Origin: Pseudomonas citri
Lineage (GTDB): Bacteria; Pseudomonadota; Gammaproteobacteria; Pseudomonadales; Pseudomonadaceae
Assembly: GCF_025336485.1 (NCBI RefSeq)
Contig: NZ_JAODAB010000005.1
Coordinates: forward strand, 286,743-350,742
Length of the DNA: 64,000 bases
Direction: 5' to 3'
Shown: in pieces, positions 8,227-17,229 of the stretch
Layout of the letters: every line of letters starts with the position of its first letter
How positions within the stretch are numbered: the stretch's first letter is position 1
Program-made: the position numbers and the translations under genes
Notes under the pieces: generated by a model
Databases searched by the model: none
What the model was told of the DNA's origin: nothing
What the model saw: the letters and a program-made list of their open reading frames with translations, nothing else

Positions 8227-8823
8227 TTAGGCAGTGAAGGTCTTGCCTTCGAACTGCTCGGCCACGAATTTCCAGTTGACCAGGTTCCAGAACGCTTCGA
8301 CGTATTTCGGGCGAAGGTTGCGGTAGTCGATGTAGTAGGCGTGTTCCCAGACGTCGCAGGTCAGCAGCGGGGTGTCGCCGCTGGTCAGCGGGTTGCCGGC
8401 ACCGATGGTGCTGGCCAGGGCCAGGGAACCGTCAGCCTTCTTCACCAGCCAGCCCCAGCCGGAGCCGAAGGTGCCGATGGAGGTCTTGCTGAATTCTTCC
8501 TTGAACTTGTCGAACGAGCCGAAAGCCTTGTTGATGGCTTCAGCCAGGGCACCGGTCGGTTGACCACCGGCGTTTGGCGCCAGGCAGTTCCAGTAGAAGG
8601 TGTGGTTCCAGACTTGAGCGGCGTTGTTGAAGATACCGCCCGAGGAAGTCTTGACGATTTCTTCCAGGGTCTTGCCTTCGAACTCGGTGCCAGGTACCAG
8701 GTTGTTCAGGTTCACGACATAGGTGTTGTGGTGCTTGTCGTGGTGGAATTCCAAAGTTTCTTTGGAGATGTGCGGCTGCAGTGCATCGTGTGGGTAGGGC
8801 AGCGGCGGCAATTCGAAAGCCAT
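8227..8823 (-). CDS. sodB: Iron superoxide dismutase
   Basis: 198 residues. The protein starts [20 protein letters not shown], the usual beginning of bacterial Fe-SOD, and an AGGAG ribosome site precedes the ATG at 8823. Metal ligands are recognisable: a histidine near [10 protein letters not shown], a histidine in [11 protein letters not shown], and aspartate and histidine in [11 protein letters not shown]. The [11 protein letters not shown] segment is of the iron-specific type. The enzyme converts superoxide to oxygen and peroxide in the cytoplasm. Its neighbours bifA and argO are in the same order in P. aeruginosa. A strong terminator follows. Confidence 0.97.
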   Translation of the reverse strand: MAFELPPLPYPHDALQPHISKETLEFHHDKHHNTYVVNLNNLVPGTEFEGKTLEEIVKTSSGGIFNNAAQVWNHTFYWNCLAPNAGGQPTGALAEAINKAFGSFDKFKEEFSKTSIGTFGSGWGWLVKKADGSLALASTIGAGNPLTSGDTPLLTCDVWEHAYYIDYRNLRPKYVEAFWNLVNWKFVAEQFEGKTFTA

Positions 8824-8998
8824 GGTGATTCTCCTAATCAGGTCTGTTGCGGTGAGCGCAAGGCCGATCACGGGCGGCCGGACTAGCGCCGGGAGTTTGT
8901 ACTCCTTTGCGGCGCAGGAGTCGGATCATAGCACCGGGGGGGCGGCATAACCACGCAACAACTGTGTGGGATAGAGGTTCCAGAGCGGTTCGCAATAA

Positions 8999-9601
8999 TC
9001 AGCCGCTGACGATCAATTGCCCCGCCACGGTAAACATCATCACGGCCACCAGCAGATCGAGGATCCGCCAGGTGCTGGGGCGGGCCAGCCAGGGTGCCAG
9101 CCACGCGGCGCCGAACGCCAGGGTGAAGAACCATAGCAACGAGGCGCTGGCCGCGCCTACGACATAAGCACCAGGCACGCTCTGCTGGGCGCCGAGGGAA
9201 CCGATCAGCAGCACCGTGTCGAGGTACACATGGGGGTTGAGCAAGGTCACCGCCAGCGCGCTGAGCAGCACCGTGCGCAGCGAACGTGCCGCCTGGTTCG
9301 CGCCTTGTTGCAGGCTCTGTTTCGAGCAGGCCCGGCGCAGCGCCTGGCTGCCGTACCAGAACAAGAACACCGCGCCGCCCCAACGGGCAATGGACAGCAG
9401 CAGCGGGCTTTGGGCCAGCAGCGTGGCCAGGCCGAAAACGCCGGCGGCCACCAGCAGCGCATCGAAGGTGACGCACAGCGCGGCGACTGGCAGATGATGT
9501 TCACGGCGCAAGCTCTGGGCCAACACAAACGCATTCTGCGCGCCAATGGCCATGATCAGCCCGAAGGCCACCAGCAGCCCATTCACATAACTTTGCCACA
9601 T
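8999..9601 (-). CDS. argO: LysE/ArgO family basic amino-acid exporter
   Basis: 200 residues from the ATG at 9601 (MWQSYVNGLLVAFGL). The first helix holds IMAIGAQNAFVLAQSLRREH, the ArgO/LysE signature. Hydrophobic segments recur to the C-terminus, including HVYLDTVLLIGSLG, also typical of this subgroup. The protein should export arginine and/or lysine from the cytoplasm. It is divergent from an ArgP-type LysR gene with a 99-base gap, the arrangement known from Corynebacterium lysEG and related pairs, so regulation by that neighbour is likely. Confidence 0.9.
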   Translation of the reverse strand: MWQSYVNGLLVAFGLIMAIGAQNAFVLAQSLRREHHLPVAALCVTFDALLVAAGVFGLATLLAQSPLLLSIARWGGAVFLFWYGSQALRRACSKQSLQQGANQAARSLRTVLLSALAVTLLNPHVYLDTVLLIGSLGAQQSVPGAYVVGAASASLLWFFTLAFGAAWLAPWLARPSTWRILDLLVAVMMFTVAGQLIVSG

Positions 9602-9700
9602 GGCTTCGATCTCCCCGGTTGACGTTGCAATGCTGGCTATTCTCCAGTGGGACGCTGTATAAGAAAAACAAATCCTGCTGATCACTCATTAGAGAAATTG

Positions 9701-10600
9701 ATGTTCGACTACAAATTACTTTCGGCACTGGCGGCGGTAGTCGAACAGGCCGGTTTCGAGCGTGCAGCCCAGGTGCTGGGGTTGTCGCAGTCGGCCGTCT
9801 CCCAGCGCATCAAGTTGCTCGAGGCGCGGGTCGGCCAGCCCGTGTTGGTACGTGCCACACCGCCCACGCCCACCGAGATCGGCCGCCGCCTGCTCAACCA
9901 TGTGCAACAGGTGCGTCTGTTGGAGCGCGACCTGCAAAGCCTGGTGCCGGCACTGGATGACGAAGGCCTGCCCGAGCGCTTGCGTATCGCCTTGAATGCC
10001 GACAGCCTCGCGACCTGGTGGGCGGCTGCGGTAGGCGATTTCTGCGCCGCGCACCATTTGCTGCTCGACCTGGTGGTGGAAGATCAGACCGTGGGCCTCA
10101 AGCGCATGCGCGCCGGCGAGGTGGCGGCCTGTGTCTGCGCCAGTGAACGCCCGGTGGCCGGTGCGCGTAGCGTGTTGCTCGGTGCCATGCGCTATCGGGC
10201 GCTGGCCAGCCCGGCGTTCATCGCCCGGCATTTCCCCGACGGCGTGCGGGCCGACCAGTTGGCGCGTACGCCGGCATTGGTGTTCGGCCCGGACGATTTC
10301 CTGCAACACCGTTACCTCGCTTCCCTGGGCGTGGAGGGCGGCTTCGAGCATCATCTCTGCCCATCCTCCGAGGGCTTCATTCGTTTGACTGAAGCCGGAC
10401 TGGGTTGGGGGCTGGTGCCGGAATTGCAGGTGCGCGAAGCGCTGGAGCGGGGCTCGCTGGTGGAGCTGCTTGCCGATAAGCCGATCGATGTGCCGCTGTA
10501 CTGGCATCATTGGCGCAACGGCGGGCAACTGCTTGCTTCCCTGACGGAACAACTGGTCCGATCCTCGCGGCAGTGGCTGGTGCCTTGGGAGCAGCAATAA
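9701..10600 (+). CDS. argP: LysR-type regulator of the ArgP/IciA/LysG group
   Basis: 299 residues. The N-terminal winged helix-turn-helix reads FERAAQVLGLSQSAVSQRIKLLEARVGQPVLVR, with the SQRI in the recognition helix that is characteristic of ArgP/LysG. A LysR co-inducer domain follows. Proteins of this group activate arginine or lysine exporters in response to intracellular basic amino acids, and the exporter gene lies directly divergent. The ATG at 9701 gives the standard family N-terminus. Confidence 0.9.
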   Translation: MFDYKLLSALAAVVEQAGFERAAQVLGLSQSAVSQRIKLLEARVGQPVLVRATPPTPTEIGRRLLNHVQQVRLLERDLQSLVPALDDEGLPERLRIALNADSLATWWAAAVGDFCAAHHLLLDLVVEDQTVGLKRMRAGEVAACVCASERPVAGARSVLLGAMRYRALASPAFIARHFPDGVRADQLARTPALVFGPDDFLQHRYLASLGVEGGFEHHLCPSSEGFIRLTEAGLGWGLVPELQVREALERGSLVELLADKPIDVPLYWHHWRNGGQLLASLTEQLVRSSRQWLVPWEQQ

Positions 10601-10663
10601 GCGTCAAGTCACAACGTGCAGCTTGTAGCTTGAGGCTCGTCACCGCACTTCTTAGGAGCATTA

Positions 10664-11656
10664 ATGAAAATTCTGGTCACCGGCGCGAGCGGCTTCATTG
10701 GCGGACGCTTTGCGCGTTTCGCCCTGGAGCAGGGCCTGGAGGTACGGGTCACCGGTCGCCGGGCCGAGAGCGTGGAGCATCTGGTGCGCCGCGGCGCGCA
10801 GTTTATCCAGGGGGACCTGGGCGACCCGCTGCTGGCCCGCGACCTGTGCCTGGATGTCGAGGCCGTGGTGCATTGCGCTGGATCGGTTGGGGTCTGGGGG
10901 CGCTACCAGGATTTCCATGAGGGCAACGTCCAGGTCACGGAAAACATCGTCGAAGCCTGTCTCAAGCAGAAGGTCCGGCGCCTGGTCCACCTGTCGTCGC
11001 CGTCCATCTACTTTGACGGTCGAGATCACCTCGGGTTGACCGAGGAGCAAGTGCCCAAGCGTTTCAAGCATCCTTATGCCGCTACCAAATACCTGGCCGA
11101 GCAGAAAGTCTTCGGCGCCCAGGAATTCGGCCTCGAAGTGCTGGCCCTGCGCCCGCGCTTCGTGACCGGCGCCGGCGACATGAGCATTTTCCCGCGCCTG
11201 CTGAAAATGCAGCGCAAGGGGCGGCTGGCGATCGTCGGCAACGGTTTGAACAAGGTGGACTTCACCAGTATGCAGAACCTCAACGAAGCGCTGCTCAGCA
11301 GCCTGCTGGCCACCGGTTCGGCGTTGGGCAAGGCATATAACATCAGCAACGGTGCCCCGGTGCCGCTGTGGGACGTGATCAATTATGTGATGCGCCAGAT
11401 GGAGGTCCCGCAGGTCCGGCGTTACCGTTCTTATGGCCTGGCTTATGGCGTCGCCGCCTTGAACGAAGGTCTTTGCAAGCTCTGGCCCGGCCGTCCCGAA
11501 CCGACGCTGTCGCGCCTGGGCATGCAGGTCATGAACAAGCATTTCACCTTGGACATCAGTCGTGCGCGGCATTATCTGGACTATGATCCGCAGGTCAGCC
11601 TGTGGGCTGCCCTCGATGAGTTCTGCGCCTGGTACAAGGGCCAGAATGTCCGCTGA
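10664..11656 (+). CDS. NAD-dependent epimerase/dehydratase (extended SDR)
   Basis: 330 residues. The N-terminal nucleotide-binding motif is VTGASGFIGG (G-x-x-G-x-x-G) and the catalytic Y-x-x-x-K is YAATK in HPYAATKYLAEQKV, with a serine in VHLSSPSIYFDG. The pattern with VHCAGSVGVWG and LRPRFVTGAGD is close to the 3-beta-hydroxysteroid dehydrogenase-like branch of extended short-chain dehydrogenases. The substrate is not predictable. A GGAG site precedes the ATG. In P. aeruginosa a comparable oxidoreductase gene lies in the same region near iciA. Confidence 0.85.
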   Translation: MKILVTGASGFIGGRFARFALEQGLEVRVTGRRAESVEHLVRRGAQFIQGDLGDPLLARDLCLDVEAVVHCAGSVGVWGRYQDFHEGNVQVTENIVEACLKQKVRRLVHLSSPSIYFDGRDHLGLTEEQVPKRFKHPYAATKYLAEQKVFGAQEFGLEVLALRPRFVTGAGDMSIFPRLLKMQRKGRLAIVGNGLNKVDFTSMQNLNEALLSSLLATGSALGKAYNISNGAPVPLWDVINYVMRQMEVPQVRRYRSYGLAYGVAALNEGLCKLWPGRPEPTLSRLGMQVMNKHFTLDISRARHYLDYDPQVSLWAALDEFCAWYKGQNVR

Positions 11657-11763
11657 TCGGCCCATCCTGAACCGACTGCCGGGTTCGGGGTCAATCGGTG
11701 CGGCGGGCGAGGGGGTTATACTCGTCGCATCATGCCATTACCGGTTTCCCAAAGGTTGAACCC

Positions 11764-12630
11764 ATGCCCATGCGTAACGATGCCAACGACGACTTCGACG
11801 ATATACCGAGCCTGCGGATGCGGGCCGACATTCCCGATGACGATGATTTCCTGCCCAACCGCCAGCAGCCTCACGTGCAAGCGCGCCCTGCGCCCGTGGC
11901 CGCGGTCAAGGTCAAGGGACCCAGCACCGGGCCTTTGTGGGCGCTGGTCGGTGCGTTGTTGTGTGCGTTCGGTTTCCTGGCCTGGTGGAGCTTTCAGCAG
12001 ATTTCCCTGATGGAGCAGCAACTGGTGGCTACGCAGGAAAGCTTCGCCCGGATCAGTGAGGATGCGGCGGGGCGCTTGCAGGACATTTCCGGCAAGGTGG
12101 TTGCCGGGCAGTCCAATGTGATGAGCGACAGCGAAGCCTTGAAATTGCAAGTCAAACAGTTGGACAACAAGTTGCAGGAGCAGGCCCGGCAATACGACAG
12201 CAAGCTGCAGGAACAGTACAAACTGCTGCAAGGCGCGTTCGGTCCATCCGCCGACCTGGACAAGGAACTGGCCCAACTCATTGCCCAGGCCACTGAACAG
12301 CAGAACGCCAATACCCAACTGCAAGCTGCCAACAAGGAGCTCCAAGCCCAGCTCAAGGCGCTGGCGGCTGAAGTTTCCGCTCTGAAAAACCAGGGCGAGG
12401 GTGGTGTTCTGGATGCCCAGCTCAAGAGCATTGGTGCCGATATCACTGCGTTGAAGAGGGCCAACTCGAACGCGGAGCAGGACATGATGGTGCTCAAGAG
12501 CCAGCAGGAAAACCGCGGCTCCGGCACGGCTGAGTTTGATGCGTTCCGGGGGCAGGTCACTCGTAACATCAATACGCTGCAGGCGCAGATTCAGCATTTG
12601 CAGCAGCAGCTTAGTGCTCGGGGGCAGTGA
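11764..12630 (+). CDS. Single-pass membrane protein with long coiled coil, function unknown
   Basis: 288 residues from the ATG at 11764. The acidic N-terminus (DANDDFDDIPSLRMRADIPDDDD) should be cytoplasmic. A transmembrane helix lies at about residues 60-80 (GPLWALVGALLCAFGFLAWW). The rest is alpha-helical, rich in Gln, Leu, Lys and Ala, with heptads such as LKLQVKQLDNKLQEQARQYD, predicting a periplasmic coiled coil. No enzyme motif is present. A role in envelope organisation is a guess from shape only. It begins about 110 bases after the epimerase gene and may share its transcript. Confidence 0.8.
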   Translation: MPMRNDANDDFDDIPSLRMRADIPDDDDFLPNRQQPHVQARPAPVAAVKVKGPSTGPLWALVGALLCAFGFLAWWSFQQISLMEQQLVATQESFARISEDAAGRLQDISGKVVAGQSNVMSDSEALKLQVKQLDNKLQEQARQYDSKLQEQYKLLQGAFGPSADLDKELAQLIAQATEQQNANTQLQAANKELQAQLKALAAEVSALKNQGEGGVLDAQLKSIGADITALKRANSNAEQDMMVLKSQQENRGSGTAEFDAFRGQVTRNINTLQAQIQHLQQQLSARGQ

Positions 12631-12654
12631 GCTGGGAGTTCGTTCTTACAGAGC

Positions 12655-12938
12655 GGGGGTTGTGAGAGCGGGTGTATATCCGTTTTTGCGGTAACGGCGG
12701 CTGGCGGTTCCGCCCTGACGGCGGGTCACTTTTGGAAGAGCGCCAAAAGTAACCAAAAGCGCTTTGCCCCACCACTCGGCACCTCGCCTCGGCGAGGTGT
12801 TCCCTCACTCCGGCATTGCTCCGTGGGCCCGCCGCGAAGGGCCCTCCATGGCCCAGCGCGGCTATCCCGGCCTCCATGCCGGGATGCCCACTGCGCAATG
12901 CCTGCGTTCGGCCAGCGTGGTTAACGGGGCGTCAAGAT
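12655..12938. repeat. Dispersed intergenic repeat element of fluorescens-group Pseudomonas (probable)
   Basis: I recognise the wording of this stretch from many Pseudomonas genomes: a start near GTGTATATCCGTTTTTGCGG, then GCGGGTCACTTTTGGAAGAG, a hairpin CCTCGCC/GGCGAGG near 12783-12797, GTGGGCCCGCCGCGAAGGGC, and an end near GGCCAGCGTGGTTAACGGGG. It resembles the roughly 250-300 bp high-copy repeats reported in P. fluorescens. Frames inside it are often annotated as short hypothetical proteins, but nothing here supports translation. Boundaries are approximate and the identification is from memory. Confidence 0.6.
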
Positions 12939-12940
12939 CA

Positions 12941-12982
12941 AAAGCCAAAGCCAAAGCCAAAGCCAAAGCCAAAGCCAAAGCC
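12941..12982. repeat. Hexanucleotide tandem repeat, (AAAGCC) x7
   Basis: Seven uninterrupted AAAGCC units directly follow the dispersed repeat. Both units and flanks are non-coding as far as can be seen. Perfect short tandem arrays of this kind change copy number by slippage. Confidence 0.95.
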
Positions 12983-13004
12983 TCTGTGCAACTGGGGTGA
13001 GGCT

Positions 13005-13099
13005 ATCGCGAGCAAGCTTTGCTCCCACAGGGGATTTCGGGTGTTCATGAATGTTATGTGCACACAAATCGCCTGTGGGAGCAAAGCTTGCTCGCGATG
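13005..13099. repeat. REPIN-like pair of inverted REP sequences
   Basis: ATCGCGAGCAAGCTTTGCTC (from 13005) and its inverted partner ending GCAAAGCTTGCTCGCGAT (to 13099) face each other across about 40 bases. Similar pairs occur at 32001-32087, 61507-61594 and 63801-63889. Confidence 0.85.
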
Positions 13100-13123
13100 A
13101 GGCCAGCCCAGACAACCTAAAAC

Positions 13124-13155
13124 CTGTGGCGAGGGAGCAAGCTCCCTCGCCACAG
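13124..13155. repeat. Palindromic repeat of the CTGTGGCGAGGGA family
   Basis: CTGTGGCGAGGGAGC and GCTCCCTCGCCACAG form a long perfect palindrome just before the 3' end of rapA. It has a T-poor right side, so it is REP-like rather than an obvious terminator. Confidence 0.85.
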
Positions 13156-13175
13156 GGGGGCTTGCTCAGAGGGCT

Positions 13176-16022
13176 TCAGCCCGCCACCAACACCCGAATC
13201 GCCTCCAGGCGCAACGCTGCTTTCTCGAGCATCGCCAGGCCTTGCTCGCGCTGTTGGCGCAGGGCCACCAGTTCGCTGTCGCGTACGGTCGGGTTGACGG
13301 CTTGCAGGGCGGTCAGGCGTGCCAGTTCTTCGTCGATGTCGGCGGCCAGGCGACGCTGGGCGTCGGCCACGCGCTCGGCATGACGCGGGGCGACTTTGTC
13401 TTCGCCGGCATTGATCCGCGGCGTGAGCTGGTCACGTTGCGCCTGGATGAACTTGTTGGCACTGGTGCGTGGCACGCTTTCGAGCTGGTCGTTCAGCGTT
13501 TCGAACGACACCCGGGCGGCCAGGTCGTTGCCGTTGGCGTCCAGCAGGCAGCGCAGGGCGGCCGGCGGCAGGTAGCGGCCCAGTTGCAGCGCGCGCGGGG
13601 CGACCACTTCGCTGACATAGAGCAGTTCCAGCAACACGGTGCCGGGCTTGAGCGCCTTGTTCTTGATCAGCGCCACGGCGGTGTTGCCCATCGAGCCGGA
13701 CAACACCAGGTCCATGCCGCCTTGCACCATCGGGTGTTCCCAGGTGATGAACTGCATGTCTTCGCGCGACAGTGCCTGGTTGCGGTCGTAGGTGATGGTC
13801 ACGCCTTCGTCGTCGCCCAGCGGGAAACTGGCGTCGAGCATTTTTTCGCTCGGCTTGAGGATCAGCGCGTTGTCCGAATGGTCCTCGCTGTCGATGCCAA
13901 AGGCGTCGAACAGGGTTTCCATGTAGATCGGCAGGGCGAACTGGTCGTCCTGCTCAAGGATGGCTTCCACCAACGCGTCGCCTTCACCGGCGCCTCCGGA
14001 GTTGAGCTCCAGCAGGCGGTCGCGACCCGTGTGCAGCTCGGCTTCCAGGCGTTCGCGCTCGGCGCGGGCCTCGTCGATCAGTGCTTGCCACTGGCCATCG
14101 TCGGCTTCTTCCAGCAAGGGCAGCAGGCGTGGGCCGAACTGATGTTGCAGGGCGTTGCCGGTCGGGCAGGTGTTGAGGAAGGCGTTGAGGGCCTCGTGGT
14201 ACCACTGGAACAGCCGCGCTTGCGGGCTGGTTTCCAGGTACGGGGCATGCAGCTCGATGGTGTGTTTCTGGCCAATCCGGTCCAGACGACCGATCCGCTG
14301 TTCCAGCAGGTCCGGGTGGGACGGCAGGTCGAACAGTACCAGGTGATGGGCGAACTGGAAGTTGCGACCTTCACTGCCGATTTCCGAACAGATCAGTACC
14401 TGGGCGCCGAACTCTTCGTCGGCGAAATAGGCCGCGGCACGGTCACGTTCCAGGATGCTCATGCCTTCGTGGAACACCGTGGCCGGGATGCCGGAACGCA
14501 CGCGCAGGGCGTCTTCCAGGTCCATGGCGGTTTCGGCGTGGGCGCAGATCACCAGCACTTTGGTGCGTTTGAGCATCTTGAGGGTGTCGATCAGCCATTC
14601 GACGCGCGGGTCGAAACGCCACCAGCGTTCTTCTTCGCTGGCGTCGGCCTGGGCCTGGAAGCTGACTTCCGGGTACAGCTCGGCGTGATCGCCCAAGGGC
14701 AGTTCGAGGTATTCGTCCGGGCACGGCAGCGGATAGGCGTGCAGCTTGCGCTCCGGGAACCCCTGCACGGCGGCACGGGTGTTGCGAAACAGCACGCGAC
14801 CGGTGCCGTGGCGGTCCAGCAGTTCGCGCACGAGGCGAGCGCTGGCCTCGACATCGCCATCGTTGACGGCGGTCAGCAGTGCTTCACCTTCGTTACCCAG
14901 GAAGCCACGGATGGTTTCATGGGCCTTGGGCGAAAGACGGCCCTTGTCCAGAAGCTCCTGCACGGCTTCGGCCACCGGGCGGTAGTTTTCGCTCTCGGCG
15001 CGGAAGGCCTTGAGGTCATGGAAGCGGTTCGGGTCCAGCAGGCGCAGGCGCGCGAAGTGGCTGTCCTGGCCCAGTTGCTCCGGGGTCGCGGTGAGCAGCA
15101 GCACACCGGGGATCGTCTCGGCCAATTGTTCGACCAGCGCGTATTGCGGGCTGACCTGGTCTTCGTGCCAGACCAGGTGATGGGCTTCGTCGACTACCAT
15201 CAGGTCCCAACCGGCGGCGAACAGCGCATCCTGGGCCTTTTCGTCGTCCACCAGCCATTCCAGCGCCACCAGGGCCAGTTGCGTGTCTTCGAACGGGTTG
15301 CTGGCATCGCTTTCGATGAAACGCTCTTCATCGAACAGCGCGACTTGCAGGTTGAACCGGCGGCGCATTTCCACCAGCCACTGGTGCTGGAGGTTTTCCG
15401 GCACCAGGATCAGGATGCGGCTGGCGCGACCGGACAGCAATTGCCGGTGGATGACCAGGCCGGCCTCGATGGTCTTGCCCAGGCCCACTTCGTCTGCCAG
15501 CAATACCCGTGGCGCAATGCGATCGGCCACTTCACGGGCGATGTGCAGTTGGTGGGCGATCGGCTGGGCGCGTACGCCGCCCAGGCCCCACAGTGGGGAC
15601 TGCAACTGGCGGCTGGTGTGTTCCAGGGTGTGGTAACGCAGGGAAAACCAGGCCAGCGGATCGATCTGGCCGGCGAACAGACGGTCGCTGGCCAGGCGGA
15701 ACTGGATGAAGTTCGACAGCTGGGTTTCCGGCAGGGTGACGACTTCGTTCTGCCCGTTGAGGCCGTGGTAGACCAGCAGCCCATCGATGTCATCGACTTC
15801 GCGCACGGTCATTTTCCAGCCTTCGAAATGCGTGATCACATCGCCTGGCGAAAACCGCACGCGGGTGAGGGGCGCATTCCGTAGCGCGTACTGGCGTGTG
15901 TCGCCAGTGGCCGGGTAGAGCACGGTCAACAAGCGGCCGTCCTGTGCCAGAACGGTGCCTAAACCCAGCTCGGCTTCGCTGTCACTGATCCAGCGTTGCC
16001 CCGGTTGATACTGCTGCGCCAT
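13176..16022 (-). CDS. rapA: RNA polymerase-associated ATPase RapA
   Basis: 948 residues, close to the size of E. coli RapA (968). It is a SWI2/SNF2-type ATPase that binds RNA polymerase and promotes recycling after transcription. Visible motifs: an N-terminal Tudor-like region beginning [20 protein letters not shown], motif [22 protein letters not shown] box [12 protein letters not shown], and helicase C motifs such as [20 protein letters not shown] and [12 protein letters not shown]. The ATG at 16022 gives the family's canonical N-terminus. It is transcribed alone; the gap downstream is filled with repeats. Confidence 0.97.
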   Translation of the reverse strand: MAQQYQPGQRWISDSEAELGLGTVLAQDGRLLTVLYPATGDTRQYALRNAPLTRVRFSPGDVITHFEGWKMTVREVDDIDGLLVYHGLNGQNEVVTLPETQLSNFIQFRLASDRLFAGQIDPLAWFSLRYHTLEHTSRQLQSPLWGLGGVRAQPIAHQLHIAREVADRIAPRVLLADEVGLGKTIEAGLVIHRQLLSGRASRILILVPENLQHQWLVEMRRRFNLQVALFDEERFIESDASNPFEDTQLALVALEWLVDDEKAQDALFAAGWDLMVVDEAHHLVWHEDQVSPQYALVEQLAETIPGVLLLTATPEQLGQDSHFARLRLLDPNRFHDLKAFRAESENYRPVAEAVQELLDKGRLSPKAHETIRGFLGNEGEALLTAVNDGDVEASARLVRELLDRHGTGRVLFRNTRAAVQGFPERKLHAYPLPCPDEYLELPLGDHAELYPEVSFQAQADASEEERWWRFDPRVEWLIDTLKMLKRTKVLVICAHAETAMDLEDALRVRSGIPATVFHEGMSILERDRAAAYFADEEFGAQVLICSEIGSEGRNFQFAHHLVLFDLPSHPDLLEQRIGRLDRIGQKHTIELHAPYLETSPQARLFQWYHEALNAFLNTCPTGNALQHQFGPRLLPLLEEADDGQWQALIDEARAERERLEAELHTGRDRLLELNSGGAGEGDALVEAILEQDDQFALPIYMETLFDAFGIDSEDHSDNALILKPSEKMLDASFPLGDDEGVTITYDRNQALSREDMQFITWEHPMVQGGMDLVLSGSMGNTAVALIKNKALKPGTVLLELLYVSEVVAPRALQLGRYLPPAALRCLLDANGNDLAARVSFETLNDQLESVPRTSANKFIQAQRDQLTPRINAGEDKVAPRHAERVADAQRRLAADIDEELARLTALQAVNPTVRDSELVALRQQREQGLAMLEKAALRLEAIRVLVAG

Positions 16023-16250
16023 GCTGCCTGACTCCCGCCTTGAAAAAGCCGGCTATCTTAACGGAATGCATCTTCAGACCAAAGGGTTTACGTACGCTCG
16101 CGGCGCTCACCGCAGGGAACTTAAGCGCGTTCGACGATCAAACAGGCTCCACACTGCTCAAGTGTAGTAGTGCCAACCGGATCACAAGTTTCGGACCAGC
16201 GGTTCAAGCCTTCGCCCCCACCGCCGACAACCTGAGGACAGGAGACCTTT

Positions 16251-16592
16251 ATGTTGCCAACCATGCTCCCTTTGAGCGCCGTACCCATCACCGCTCAACA
16301 GGATCCAGTCCGCCAGCGACCGGATATACCGCCCGTGGTCCCGGTGCAGCAAACCTCCAACGAGAGCACCATCGACCTGCAAAAGCGCGATCCGGAGGAA
16401 TCCGCACTGCTGTTGCGCGAGGAACAGCGTCGCCAGCAGGAGCGCGACAGGCGCCGTCGCGAGGCCGATGAAGATCCCGAGGAGCACCTGGCGGTGCCTG
16501 GGACGGAGCTGAATGCCGACAACACCGTGCCGGTGGTGCCGCTGATCGAAGATGAAGCGCGCCGGGGCTTGTGGGTCGATATCAAGATCTGA
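16251..16592 (+). CDS. Small hydrophilic protein, function unknown
   Basis: 113 residues, beginning MLPTMLPLSAVPITAQQDPV, with a central charged helix (ESALLLREEQRRQQERDRRRREA) and an acidic C-terminus ending RRGLWVDIKI. Similar Pseudomonas proteins have, as far as I recall, sometimes been labelled aspartate-semialdehyde dehydrogenase; nothing in the sequence supports such an enzyme. A GGAG-type site (AGGAGACCTTT) supports the start. A small gene on the same strand follows. Confidence 0.7.
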   Translation: MLPTMLPLSAVPITAQQDPVRQRPDIPPVVPVQQTSNESTIDLQKRDPEESALLLREEQRRQQERDRRRREADEDPEEHLAVPGTELNADNTVPVVPLIEDEARRGLWVDIKI

Positions 16593-16688
16593 CCCGGGCG
16601 CTGGCCGACGTACGCAGGCTGGTCAACGCCAGCGACAGCCCCCATCATGGACGCACCAGCATTCCACGAACTTCGGTGCCGACACGCC

Positions 16689-16853
16689 ATGAGCCAAGAC
16701 GACAAGCTGATCGACCTCAGCGCCGAACGCGCCAAGCGCGTTCATGACCTCAACGAAAAACGCCTCAACGAAGTCCGCCAGGCTTTCGAGCAAGCCATGC
16801 CATTGGGCAAGCCTGGGAAAAAGCCGAAGAACAAACCGAAAAAAAAACGTTGA
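16689..16853 (+). CDS. Small basic protein, function unknown
   Basis: 54 residues from the ATG at 16689: MSQDDKLIDLSAERAKRVHD, then a short helix and a very basic tail (GKPGKKPKNKPKKKR). An in-frame ATG at 16647 would add 14 residues lacking family-like character. The Lys/Pro tail suggests nucleic-acid or ribosome association, which is only an inference. It may be co-transcribed with the preceding small gene. Confidence 0.65.
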   Translation: MSQDDKLIDLSAERAKRVHDLNEKRLNEVRQAFEQAMPLGKPGKKPKNKPKKKR

Positions 16854-16912
16854 TGGCTTCCCCGATTCATTGACGGCGCTCTCTCGATTCTCCGACGACA
16901 CCCCCTTATTTG

Positions 16913-16976
16913 TTGATGCAGATCAGTTTATTCCCCACCTTTACGCCCCGTTGCGGGCGTTATTGACCCCGGTCAA
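16913..16976 (+). promoter_or_regulatory. Two ANR/FNR-type boxes upstream of ccoM
   Basis: TTGATGCAGATCAG at 16913-16926 fits the ANR consensus TTGAT-N4-ATCAA in nine of ten positions. TTGACCCCGGTCAA at 16963-16976 is a perfectly symmetrical variant. The centres are 50 bp apart. With the second centre at about 16969.5, a class II promoter would start transcription near 17010-17011, and a TTAACT hexamer at 16998-17003 sits where its -10 would be. The ATG of the next gene is then about 32 bases downstream. Oxygen-limited induction by ANR is inferred. Confidence 0.75.
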
Positions 16977-17042
16977 TTTTCATCCAGGCCTGATTGGTTA
17001 ACTTGCACCCATCGCAGCAAGGGCAAGACCAGGAGGCCAGTC

Positions 17043-17159
17043 ATGTTTTTCGATAATGTGGTGTTTGCCGGGGTGTTGACCGTAGGCCTCATGTTTGTAT
17101 TTTTCGCAGGCTTTGGATTATTCATCTGGAAAGACGCACACAAGCGCAGAAAACCGTAG
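17043..17159 (+). CDS. ccoM: CcoM-like small subunit of cbb3-type cytochrome oxidase
   Basis: A 38-residue single-span membrane protein. It begins MFFDNVVFAGVLTVGLMFVF, and the helix continues to FIWKDAHKRRKP at the cytoplasmic end. From memory this closely follows CcoM of Pseudomonas stutzeri, a 37-residue accessory subunit of the cbb3 oxidase that helps its assembly and stability. Support from the sequence: an AGGAGG ribosome site seven bases before the ATG, two ANR-type boxes upstream, and a strong terminator 35 bases after the stop, together making a complete one-gene unit. No other cco genes are nearby. The gene is short enough to be missed by ordinary gene calling. Confidence 0.85.
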   Translation: MFFDNVVFAGVLTVGLMFVFFAGFGLFIWKDAHKRRKP

Positions 17160-17194
17160 GTTTTTCCAGCTACAACGAGCACGCAAGGCATTTT

Positions 17195-17220
17195 GGGCGA
17201 CTTCGGTCGCCCTTTTTTTT
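17195..17220 (+). terminator. Rho-independent terminator of ccoM
   Basis: GGGCGAC (17195-17201), a TTCG loop, GTCGCCC (17206-17212) and eight T. The UUCG tetraloop closed by C-G is exceptionally stable. Confidence 0.95.
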
Positions 17221-17229
17221 GCTCTTTTT

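Noticed and set aside
12941..12982. CRISPR-like array
   Set aside because: The hexamers are contiguous without spacers, so this is a microsatellite-like tandem repeat.
12764..13000. Hypothetical proteins within the dispersed repeat
   Set aside because: Open frames in this repeat family are by-products of the repeat's composition; no ribosome binding site or codon bias supports them.
13242..15884. An 880-codon open frame antisense to rapA
   Set aside because: It is a GC-rich shadow of the rapA reading; its translation is low-complexity and has no family features, while rapA shows every SNF2 motif.
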